The translations under genes were made by a program, and so were the position numbers. From the NCBI RefSeq assembly GCF_052055485.1, contig NZ_CP197171.1, positions 1,116,001 to 1,180,000 on the forward strand: 64,000 nucleotides of DNA, given 5' to 3'. The notes under the pieces are model-generated. The model was not told the DNA's origin and did no database searches. It saw only the letters and a program-made list of their open reading frames with translations. Each line of letters opens with the position of its first letter. Position 1 is the stretch's first letter. The stretch comes from Amphibacillus sp052055485. Its GTDB lineage: Bacteria; Bacillota; Bacilli; Bacillales; Amphibacillaceae. Of the stretch, positions 46,453-54,558 are shown one piece after another.

Positions 46453-47007
46453 TTAATTCTCTTTTGTTAAACTGCTTCCTCTACTTTGTGTTTTTGCATA
46501 AGAAACGAGTAGAATCGTACTGAGCACACCAACTGAAATAATATTTGAAAGTGAAGCAACAAGTCCTTGAGTGAATACTTTGTTAACGGGTTCTGCGTAA
46601 ATCAAAATATCTAACACCGGAGCTAGAATTCCCCAACCGATTATTTGGACGATAACTTGAATTAAATTAAAGGTTAAGATTTCTTTTTTACCAAACTGAC
46701 CCTCTTCAACCTTTATTTTGGAAACAAATAAACCAATGAAAAAGCCAATAAATAATGAAACAAATACCCAGCTCCACCAGACAGAACCCCACATTAGTGC
46801 ATCTTTTAATGCATGACCAGTTAAACCGATCAAACCACCTGCAATTGGACCGAATAAAACGGCGATAAAGGCTAAGAAAGCAATGGCTGTTTCAATATTT
46901 GTATTCGGAATTCCAGTTGGGATCGTTAGAAAGCGTCCTAAGATAACATAAACAGCCGAGCCAATTCCAATAGCAACAATCGTTTTTATCGATAAACTTT
47001 TACTCAT
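46453..47007 (-). CDS. ECF transporter S component, UPF0397 family (MtsT-like)
   Basis: This ~184-residue protein with five to six membrane helices is of the UPF0397 type, with SIKTIVAIGIGSAVYVILGR near the N-terminus and GGLIGLTGHALKDALMWGS. The ATG at 47007 is chosen because GGGAG overlaps the spacing of the earlier ATG at 47016. UPF0397 S components next to a fused ATPase, EcfT and a SAM-cleaving protein under methionine control have been proposed to import methionine or a methionine precursor. The Met-type T-box here supports that, but the exact substrate is inferred. Confidence 0.85.
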   Translation of the reverse strand: MSKSLSIKTIVAIGIGSAVYVILGRFLTIPTGIPNTNIETAIAFLAFIAVLFGPIAGGLIGLTGHALKDALMWGSVWWSWVFVSLFIGFFIGLFVSKIKVEEGQFGKKEILTFNLIQVIVQIIGWGILAPVLDILIYAEPVNKVFTQGLVASLSNIISVGVLSTILLVSYAKTQSRGSSLTKEN

Positions 47008-47040
47008 GATTAACATCTCCCTTTATTATAATAGATTGAA

Positions 47041-47898
47041 TTAACAATAAACAATTTTTGCCGCTTTACGAATTGAGATCTTTGATTGAATACCAGTCTT
47101 GATATGATAAGCATCCGCAAAGGAACCTTGATTTAAAGCAACTCCAATTTTTTCAAGTGAATTAATGTAAAGTAAGGGTTCGCCAACTTGTGTATCGGTA
47201 AAAGACTTACCAAAGGACATCACATTTCTATATATTTGACGATTTTCATTGAAAATAGCGACTTCTAACGTATCTCCATAATTAATGCCTTCTTTGGAGA
47301 AAAAGTCCTTATCAATGTTTGTCCATAGGTTTCCAAATCGGACATCTAAAATATCGATATTACCTTTAATCAAGCTATCTTCAAGCTCAACCTGAGGTGT
47401 TTCTAATTGAACAATATTATCTAGGTCTACTGCTGTCCCTACCTCTTCAAACGTAATCGTTTTGGAGGCTAGCCGTGCCCCTGTATAAGCATAAACATCA
47501 CGGCCATGAAAGGTGTATGACTCATAAGATTTTGCTAATCGATTCACCTCCTCGTCAATTTCTCGAACCTCAACGAGACCAACAGATTGAGCCAAGTGTG
47601 TAAGCGTACCATTATCGGGGGTGACAATATAATGATTGTTCTTCGTCTTGGCGACAACACTTAATCGCTTAGAACCAACTCCAGGATCAACAACAGAAAC
47701 AAACACGGTTTCCTCGGGCCAATAAGTCGTTGTTTGATACAAACGATAAGACGCTTCAAAGATATTATAGGCAGGAATATCATGTGTTACATCATATAAA
47801 GCTAAATCAGTGCTAACTGATTTGGCTACACCATACATGGCACTAACGGCCCCATCAGCTAAACCAAAATCGGACTGAAATACTAATAGATTATTCAT
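47041..47898 (-). CDS. SAM hydrolase (adenosine-forming), DUF62 family
   Basis: This 285-residue protein belongs to the DUF62/SAM hydroxide adenosyltransferase family, related to fluorinase and chlorinase. It has the N-terminal FQSDFGLADGAVSAMYGV and VSVVDPGVGSKR motifs and the C-terminal beta-barrel. Characterised members cleave S-adenosylmethionine to adenosine and methionine. It is the first gene after the methionine T-box, with GAAGGGAG before the ATG. Its pairing with an ECF transporter suggests salvage of methionine or adenosyl compounds. Confidence 0.9.
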   Translation of the reverse strand: MNNLLVFQSDFGLADGAVSAMYGVAKSVSTDLALYDVTHDIPAYNIFEASYRLYQTTTYWPEETVFVSVVDPGVGSKRLSVVAKTKNNHYIVTPDNGTLTHLAQSVGLVEVREIDEEVNRLAKSYESYTFHGRDVYAYTGARLASKTITFEEVGTAVDLDNIVQLETPQVELEDSLIKGNIDILDVRFGNLWTNIDKDFFSKEGINYGDTLEVAIFNENRQIYRNVMSFGKSFTDTQVGEPLLYINSLEKIGVALNQGSFADAYHIKTGIQSKISIRKAAKIVYC

Positions 47899-47929
47899 TT
47901 ACATGTGCTCCCTTCAATTTTGAAATATC

Positions 47930-48364
47930 AATCACGCTTGGCGTGATTGGGTCCGGATTTTTTTCGTGTTTACACAAAAAACGACTTTGAAAAATCCGCA
48001 ACACCTGCCGGAGGCTTAATTTGTTCTGTAGAACAAATTAAAAAACGCCCCTATTGCTCCTATGAACAATAAGGGCGTTGAATACATGATCAACACGGTA
48101 CCACCTTAATTTACTATTTGCTTACACAAATAGCCTCATAAGTACTCCACCCGAAGGTTTTTATACTTTGGTAGGGATAACGAGTACCAAATCTCGACGT
48201 TACCTACTAACACAAAGTGTTTTCAGCACGCAGCTCCAAGGCCATTTTCAGCATCTGCACTTTTGCTTCTTTTCAGCTACCGAAGCTCTCTGTTCGAAAA
48301 ATGCTCAATACTTACTTTCCCTCATCACAGCTTTTATAAAGTGTTTATTCTTTAAATTTAATTA
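47930..48364 (-). promoter_or_regulatory. T-box leader (methionine type) of the SAM hydrolase-ECF operon
   Basis: On the minus strand the leader runs from about 48364. It shows AGAGAGC...GGTAGCTGAAAAG (stem I), a specifier ATG at 48243-48245 within GAAAATGGCC, the conserved AAGGTGGTACCGTG (about 48093-48108) and a terminator AACGCCCcTATTG/CAATAaGGGCGTT with T-run (48038-48079). Between the terminator and the gene lie three more hairpins: 48018-48040, 47953-47998 and 47931-47947. Uncharged tRNA-Met should allow readthrough. Confidence 0.87.
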
Positions 48365-48370
48365 ATAGCC

Positions 48371-48399
48371 ATTATAGGCGACTTTAAAAATGAATGCAA
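48371..48399 (-). promoter_or_regulatory. Promoter of the methionine T-box operon
   Basis: Minus-strand TTGCAT (48394-48399) and TATAAT (48371-48376) with a 17-bp spacer. Confidence 0.8.
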
Positions 48400-48534
48400 G
48401 CCTTTTTTAAAAAAATTCTGAAAAATAAATAAAATTGGTTAGTCTAGCATAGAAAAAGGGTATATAGGTAATATAGGCTTATTGTGTACAACACTAATGT
48501 TATAATTTAATAAGCATAAAGGAGATTGTTTAGG

Positions 48535-49101
48535 ATGAATTTTTTTACTGCCAATATTGGTTTAATTCTACTTATTTTGTTGATTGTAGTTCTAGGTTTT
48601 TGGGCAATGTCTACATACAACCAACTGATCAGTGCAAGAGAGTTTGTTAGTAATTCGATGGGACAAATTGCAGCTCAAATTGAATCGCGTTGGGATGCAT
48701 TACAAAATATGATTGAAGGCACCAAGCAATACGCTGAATATGAAACAAAAACACTTGAATCAATTACGGAACAACGCGCTTCACTCGGACAAAATGCTGC
48801 TGTAGCAGAGGTCAATAAAGATGATGAACTTTTTAATCAAGCAATGGGCCGTTTATTTGCCATCGCTGAAAGCTACCCCGATTTAAAGGCTAGCCAAGTG
48901 TATCAGGAAACGTTAAAAAATGTTGATCGTTATGAGCAACAAGTGCGCCAATCAAGAATGATTTACAATGATACGGTCACAAAATACAACAGGATCATTC
49001 AATCTGTACCATCAAATATTATTGCATCAATGTTTAATTTTACACAAGCAAGCTATTTTGAACATACGGACACAAAAACAGAAATGCCAAGCTGGAGTTG
49101 A
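48535..49101 (+). CDS. lemA: LemA family protein
   Basis: This 188-residue protein has one N-terminal membrane helix (about 5-25) followed by the helical LemA domain, with YNQLISAREFVSNSM, SRWDALQNMIEG and the C-terminal VPSNIIASMFNF. AAAGGAGA favours the ATG at 48535 over the frame start at 48526. LemA proteins are membrane-anchored with an uncertain role. They commonly pair with DUF2207 or TPM-domain proteins, as here, where the next gene starts 4 bp later. Confidence 0.92.
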   Translation: MNFFTANIGLILLILLIVVLGFWAMSTYNQLISAREFVSNSMGQIAAQIESRWDALQNMIEGTKQYAEYETKTLESITEQRASLGQNAAVAEVNKDDELFNQAMGRLFAIAESYPDLKASQVYQETLKNVDRYEQQVRQSRMIYNDTVTKYNRIIQSVPSNIIASMFNFTQASYFEHTDTKTEMPSWS

Positions 49102-49105
49102 TTTA

Positions 49106-50803
49106 ATGAAAATGAATATCCAAAAATTTTTAATAGCATTAGCTTTATTTTTCACCATTAGTTTAACACTTGCTCCCCATATTCACGCAAATGATATGTC
49201 GTTGCTTGAATACGATATTGAATTACAACCAGATGGATCTGGTATTATCACTGAAACCCGCCAGATGTATCTAACTGAAGATACAGAAATCTATATTGTC
49301 CTTGAGAATTTAGGTGGCTCAGAGGTAACCGACTTCCATGTCAGTGATTTTGGTGAGCCCTTAACCTATGAACCTGATTGGGATGTCAGCGCAAGTCGAG
49401 AGGAAAAAGCGGGGAAATATGGTATTGTCGAAACCAGTGATGGTGTTGAACTGAGCTGGGGAATCGGTGAATATGGTGAACACGAATATACAGTCACATA
49501 CACAATAACTAACATGGTTCGTCAACTTGACGATGGTCAAGGCATGAACTGGCGGCTTTTCTATGGTCAAGATAATATTAATCCGGAGGAAGTTACCATC
49601 CGTATTGCCGGGCCACAAACTTTCACAACCGATGATACACGTATTTGGGGCTTCGGCTTTGATGGTGATATTTACCTTGAGGATGGACATCTTATTGGCT
49701 GGTCAAATACTGCTTTAACAGACTCAGATCATATCACGATTTTGATGCAATTTTTAAATAGTCCATTCAATCCAAGCTTATCACTTGATCAAACGTTAAG
49801 TGAACAGCAAGAATTAGCAACAGATGGAAGCAGCTATAATGCAGAGTCTTCAGACAGTGGTTTTCTTATCTTTATCATAATTGCTGGTATTTTCCTGCTG
49901 GTGTTTATTTTAATTGCGATTTACGGGACCTTACGCTCTCGAGCTGTTCAACGTGAAAACCCACTTATCACAGGAAAACAGCGGGAAAAAATTAACGAAG
50001 ACAAATATTATCGCAAAGTTCCTTACCGACAAGGTTCAATCACAGACATTGCTTACCTGCTACAAGCGATTGGTACTGGAAGTATGGAAGATTATTTTAA
50101 TGCCTTTATGCTTAAATGGTTGAAGGAAGAGCGCATTTCAATCACAACCGAAGAAGCGGGTCGCTTTAGAAAAAAGGACACGACCATAATCAAACTAGAT
50201 CCAAGAGAGTCATTTTATTCAGAATTTGAGAATCGTTTTTGGCAGCTGATTGCCTCAGCGGCTAATTCTGATGGCATCCTCTATGATGACCAACTCAAAA
50301 AGTGGGCCCGAAAAAATTACAAAGATATTCAAGCAATTGAAACAGACTTACCTGAAAGATCTAAAGAACAACTCATTAAGGAACATGCTTTGGAAGAAGT
50401 AGAAGCTAAATTTATGGGTGGTCTCACTGCCAAAGTTGTAAAAGGAACTGAACGTGGTGAAAACTTATTTAATCAAATTGTTCAATTTAAAAACTACTTA
50501 GCTGACTTTTCATTACTAGATGAACGAGAAATGAAGGAAGTTGCTCTATGGGATGACCTGCTTATATGGGCAAGCCTTTACGGTATTGCTGAACAAGTAG
50601 CCGAGCAATTAGAAAAATTCCACCCGAGTTATTTTGAAGAAGCACATATCACCTACACAGATATTTACATGATGCACCTCTTGTCCAGAAACATGTCAAG
50701 CGGCTATAGCAGTGGTGTCAGTGCTGCCAGTGGTGGAGGCGGTTCGACCAGCTTTGGCGGAGGCGGGGGTTCCTTCGGTGGAGGCGGAGGAGGTTCACGC
50801 TAA
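49106..50803 (+). CDS. DUF2207 domain-containing membrane protein
   Basis: This 565-residue protein has a signal peptide (FLIALALFFTISLTLAPHIHA), an extracytoplasmic DUF2207 beta-rich domain (about 30-220) and one membrane helix (about 253-275). A cytoplasmic helical part follows, and a Gly/Ser-rich tail (SFGGGGGSFGGGGGGSR) like that of TPM/LemA partner proteins. The start at 49106 follows lemA by 4 bp. An upstream frame extending into lemA is ignored. The two genes form an operon ended by a terminator. The function is unknown. Confidence 0.9.
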   Translation: MKMNIQKFLIALALFFTISLTLAPHIHANDMSLLEYDIELQPDGSGIITETRQMYLTEDTEIYIVLENLGGSEVTDFHVSDFGEPLTYEPDWDVSASREEKAGKYGIVETSDGVELSWGIGEYGEHEYTVTYTITNMVRQLDDGQGMNWRLFYGQDNINPEEVTIRIAGPQTFTTDDTRIWGFGFDGDIYLEDGHLIGWSNTALTDSDHITILMQFLNSPFNPSLSLDQTLSEQQELATDGSSYNAESSDSGFLIFIIIAGIFLLVFILIAIYGTLRSRAVQRENPLITGKQREKINEDKYYRKVPYRQGSITDIAYLLQAIGTGSMEDYFNAFMLKWLKEERISITTEEAGRFRKKDTTIIKLDPRESFYSEFENRFWQLIASAANSDGILYDDQLKKWARKNYKDIQAIETDLPERSKEQLIKEHALEEVEAKFMGGLTAKVVKGTERGENLFNQIVQFKNYLADFSLLDEREMKEVALWDDLLIWASLYGIAEQVAEQLEKFHPSYFEEAHITYTDIYMMHLLSRNMSSGYSSGVSAASGGGGSTSFGGGGGSFGGGGGGSR

Positions 50804-50841
50804 AGATGCTATTTAATGTGTAAAAGGCGAATGATAATTAG

Positions 50842-50874
50842 AAAGGCTTGGTGATGAACCAAGCCTTTTTACAC
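50842..50874 (+). terminator. Terminator after the lemA operon
   Basis: Perfect stem AAGGCTTGG/CCAAGCCTT followed by TTTTACA. Confidence 0.9.
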
Positions 50875-50879
50875 GTTAG

Positions 50880-51078
50880 GAAAGCATAAAATTTCAGCTC
50901 TGAAGTAGTTCAACCAAGTAGAAATTTTAACGCCCTTAGTAAAGCTTTGCTTTTCGCCAAGCTAAACCTCTCAAAGGATCTTCGACCAAGTTCCCCACAT
51001 CGTATGGGAACGTCGAAGTCAGCACATCCATGTGCTAGTGAGCAAAAGCAAGTTTTTCTAATGCTGGAAATTTTAGTT
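50880..51078. other. Repeat-like intergenic stretch
   Basis: Includes a GC-richer segment (about 50938-51040) with ATCGTATGGGAACGTCGAAG, resembling the style of the other dispersed repeats. No gene is seen. Confidence 0.35.
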
Positions 51079-51143
51079 TGGCTTATGATATGATCAAAAC
51101 AAACATATACTTTTCTGGATGGATAAAAAAAGAGGTGGATATA

Positions 51144-51530
51144 TTGAAATATCGACGGGGAATAGCTGGGTTACATTTTTTCGTAGCGGTTGGGGCTATC
51201 ATTGGAGGAATCCCTGCTATTTTTAATCCAATCAATCCTATGGGTATGCCTGATGATGCCTTAATCAATGGTCCTTTCACTAGCTTTCTTATACCAGGGC
51301 TGTTTTTGTTTTTTGTACTCGGCTGTACCAATTTTGTAGCAGGCATGATGACGATTCGGCAATTACCCTTATATTACTATGTCAACATGCTGATGGGATT
51401 TATTCTTTGTATGTGGATTATTATTCAATGCTATGTGTTGTGGGGTATTGTTTTTCTACACGTGTTGTTTTTTGCAATTGGCTTGGTGCAGATTTGGCTT
51501 GGGTTTCGAGAGTGGCAGCGTGTTAGGTAA
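51144..51530 (+). CDS. Small four-helix membrane protein
   Basis: This 128-residue protein has four predicted membrane helices and a short polar tail. The start is a TTG at 51144, because GAGGTGG (about 51132-51138) is well spaced from it. The upstream open frame to 51078 lacks a ribosome binding site. I do not recognise the family. It resembles small uncharacterised integral membrane proteins. It stands alone between the lemA operon and the sigma-like gene. Confidence 0.65.
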   Translation: MKYRRGIAGLHFFVAVGAIIGGIPAIFNPINPMGMPDDALINGPFTSFLIPGLFLFFVLGCTNFVAGMMTIRQLPLYYYVNMLMGFILCMWIIIQCYVLWGIVFLHVLFFAIGLVQIWLGFREWQRVR

Positions 51531-51645
51531 ATAACAAAATATTTCCGATTATCTACCAGATGAAAAGAGAGCAGACAGAAGCTAAGCAAAATTATTTAGT
51601 TCATTCTTCGCAAACGCAATTTTTTAGTAGAAAGGAATAGATAAA

Positions 51646-54129
51646 ATGGATATGACATTTTTATCCTTACAAGAAATTGGATTATCAAATAATGTTGTTA
51701 ACTCAATTTGTGATCAGGCAGATACTATATTTGATCTAATTATTACAGAGAAATCGAATGAAATTTTATCATCAACGAATCGAAAATCTAATATTTTGAA
51801 GGCGATTTCTAAAGCAGAAGATAATTTGGAGTGGTTTACTCCACTATTATTTGAAAGTCCATTTATTTTGTTAGGTTTTGGTGCTTCTAAAACAGCTTTA
51901 ACGAAGATTGTAGATGCTTTTAATTTGACGACAATAAAGGTTTTAATAAATTTAAGTGATGAAGAAATCAAAAGGGGGATGAAACGGAGCTTTTCCAGTG
52001 CGATGAATAAAATTAGATTGGCAGCTAAGAATTATGAGGACTTGCTTATGAAAGATGAACATCAGCAACGAATTAAAAAAAATATGGTTTTGTTTTATTT
52101 TTATTCAGTTCGTGAAGTGCAGGACAAAGATGTTGCCTATCAAGTAAAAGAGTACATTGATGAGTATTTCCCGAGTTTAAAAATCTCAGAAATTGAAATT
52201 GATCAGATGAATAAAATGTTAATTGAATCTGGATATCTATACTATCATGATGATACTTATTACTTTCCTACGAATATTTATTATCAGAGCAGGTATGATT
52301 CTATTGAAAAACCTGAACCGGTGGTTACACTGAAAGAAATTTTAGCTGAAGACTTTAAAGACATGGCATTACTGAAACATAGACTAAATGGACTCACTTT
52401 AGAAGAGATTGGAAATCGATTTGGAATATCAAAAGAGCGTGTTAGGCAAAGACAGGCCAGAGTATTGAAAAGTTTAGGAAAGGTTGCTGAGATTGAAAAA
52501 TATAGAAAGATATTTGAAAATTACTCATTCAATAAAGATGGATTCATTAGTTTATTTCATGAACCCCCTCAGGTGTTTGAATTACTAGATTTGTTTTTGA
52601 AAAAAGGAACTGAGGACCCAAGTTATTATGTATTAGAATCTAAGGATATTCCGAATAGTGATAAATTTAAATTTCTAATGAAGCAGAGATTTTTTGTGAC
52701 TCGTTTTGGGGAGTTAAAGCAAATAAATAAAGTAGACTTTGCTGAAGAAATATTGTTTAGTCATAAAAGTGAATCTTATACCCCAGAGACATTTTTTCAA
52801 CTTTACAATTCAGAGGCGAGTAAATATCCTGAATTGGATTTAGAGGTAACGTCTCCCAGAGCTATTGAAGGGTGTATATCGAGAAGTTATTATGTCATAA
52901 GTACTCGTGGACATCGATTTAGATATTATGATTACAATTTATCTGATGAAGATATAAAGTTATTAAATAATAAAGTAGACTTTTTAAATAAAGGCTGCTA
53001 TTCAATGCTCAAACTTTTTAATGAAGATAAAGAATTTATGGAGCAACTTGATATTAGAGATGAATATGAACTCCATAATTTGTATAAAAGGATGAGAGAG
53101 ATAACGAGTAATAAGATTTTATTGACTCGATCACCAGAGTTTACGGTTGGAGATATTAAGAAAAAGGATTTCATCATGGAAGAAATTAGGTCGTTTTCAG
53201 ATCAAAAAATTGAAGTATGTCTTAAGTATCTTTTTGAAGAATATGGATTTAAGGAAAACACGATGTCTTCATACATCTCAATGAATTATAAGAGTTATAT
53301 TAATGATGGTATAATTTGTGCTCCATTAAATGATTTAGATAATGAGTTACTTGAAAATTTAAAACTATATTTCCTAGAAGATGTATATATGAAGCAAGAT
53401 GTTTTGGTAATTTTACAGGAATTTGGTCATACTATATCTTCGCCTTTACTTGGAAAACTAGGTTATTATATTACTGGTAATGTTGTCTTCAAAAAAGAGT
53501 TCGGTAACGTGACAAATGCGTTTTCTAGCTTTGTCATGAAAGATGCCCAGTATAGGCGGACTAACGACAGTATTGGTCAAAGTAGAGAAATGACTAGTTA
53601 TCTATTTAAAAAGGAGACTGAACGGAAGCTTGTGGTTCTAGAAAAAGGGTTATATGTTTCTACAGATTTTCTAGAAGAACGAGGTATAAGCCCTTCTTTT
53701 CTTGATGATTTTGTAAATAAAGTCTATAATTTTTTGCCAAAGACAAAATACTTTACACTTTTTAGTCTTGAACAATTAGGATTTAAACATCCATTGTTAG
53801 ACCTTGGTTTTGAATCAATTTTTTATGAACGTTTAATGGTAACGTCAAATAGATTTAATTCTGTAACAAGAAAGTCCCCCATATTATTTGTTAAAGGAAA
53901 AACAATACCAGCTACTCTAGAGTTATTCTATAGTGATCAACTTGCTGATTTTGAAATAGGTGTAGATGTTCATGATTTTGTTTATGATTTAAACAGCGAA
54001 TTTGGTATTGATTTTAATTTAGATACGATAATAATTGGTTTGAAACGTTACGGGTGCTTTCATTCAAAAGAACTAAATAAACTTTATTTTGATAAAGATA
54101 CTTATTTAAATGAAGTGTATGGACAATAG
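51646..54129 (+). CDS. Large protein with alpha-CTD-like and sigma-region-4-like DNA-binding segments
   Basis: I do not recognise this 827-residue protein as a named family. Residues 1-110 contain two helix-hairpin-helix-like stretches resembling the RNA polymerase alpha C-terminal domain (LSLQEIGLSNNVVNSI and LGFGASKTALTKIVDAF). Residues 240-280 closely match sigma-70 region 4.2 (GLTLEEIGNRFGISKERVRQ followed by RQARVLKSLGK). The remaining 540 residues are rich in aromatic and charged residues with no motif I know. It looks AT-richer than the core genes by eye. It opens an accessory region with restriction-modification genes. A role in defence or in regulating that island is inference. AAAGGAA precedes the ATG. 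Confidence 0.75.
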   Translation: MDMTFLSLQEIGLSNNVVNSICDQADTIFDLIITEKSNEILSSTNRKSNILKAISKAEDNLEWFTPLLFESPFILLGFGASKTALTKIVDAFNLTTIKVLINLSDEEIKRGMKRSFSSAMNKIRLAAKNYEDLLMKDEHQQRIKKNMVLFYFYSVREVQDKDVAYQVKEYIDEYFPSLKISEIEIDQMNKMLIESGYLYYHDDTYYFPTNIYYQSRYDSIEKPEPVVTLKEILAEDFKDMALLKHRLNGLTLEEIGNRFGISKERVRQRQARVLKSLGKVAEIEKYRKIFENYSFNKDGFISLFHEPPQVFELLDLFLKKGTEDPSYYVLESKDIPNSDKFKFLMKQRFFVTRFGELKQINKVDFAEEILFSHKSESYTPETFFQLYNSEASKYPELDLEVTSPRAIEGCISRSYYVISTRGHRFRYYDYNLSDEDIKLLNNKVDFLNKGCYSMLKLFNEDKEFMEQLDIRDEYELHNLYKRMREITSNKILLTRSPEFTVGDIKKKDFIMEEIRSFSDQKIEVCLKYLFEEYGFKENTMSSYISMNYKSYINDGIICAPLNDLDNELLENLKLYFLEDVYMKQDVLVILQEFGHTISSPLLGKLGYYITGNVVFKKEFGNVTNAFSSFVMKDAQYRRTNDSIGQSREMTSYLFKKETERKLVVLEKGLYVSTDFLEERGISPSFLDDFVNKVYNFLPKTKYFTLFSLEQLGFKHPLLDLGFESIFYERLMVTSNRFNSVTRKSPILFVKGKTIPATLELFYSDQLADFEIGVDVHDFVYDLNSEFGIDFNLDTIIIGLKRYGCFHSKELNKLYFDKDTYLNEVYGQ

Positions 54130-54558
54130 TTTGTATGTTCAATCTAACCCTATTTTGAGTAATAGGCATGTTCTCCCAATTTACATAAATGATTAAGAGA
54201 CCCTTTTCTTTTTAGCCACAGGAGATCATAATTTGTGTTCTACATATTGTGTATTACATAAACATGTTGATTCTTACGATTAGTCCAATTCAAAGAAAAC
54301 AGACATTACATTTTTGGATGGATTAGAGATAAAAATTCCAATTTTAGGGATTTTATTCGAGTGAAAATTACCCTTAGTTTCTCAAATACAAACAATTATA
54401 ATTTGAGTAAATTTACATGTGTATCGCTGGAAATACTTCGAATATAATGGATGATAAATTCGCTCTCGGGGTTTCTACTGAGAGCGAGAGATATCTCTAA
54501 GTACATAATCAAAAGTATAATTTCTGCATTAAAACTGTTATATTACATTATTGATTTT
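54130..54558. other. Convergent gap with a hairpin
   Basis: No gene is seen. A hairpin CGCTCTC/GAGAGCG (54461-54486) followed by a short palindrome AGAGATATCTCT lies between the two convergent genes and may terminate either. T-tracts are weak. Confidence 0.45.
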
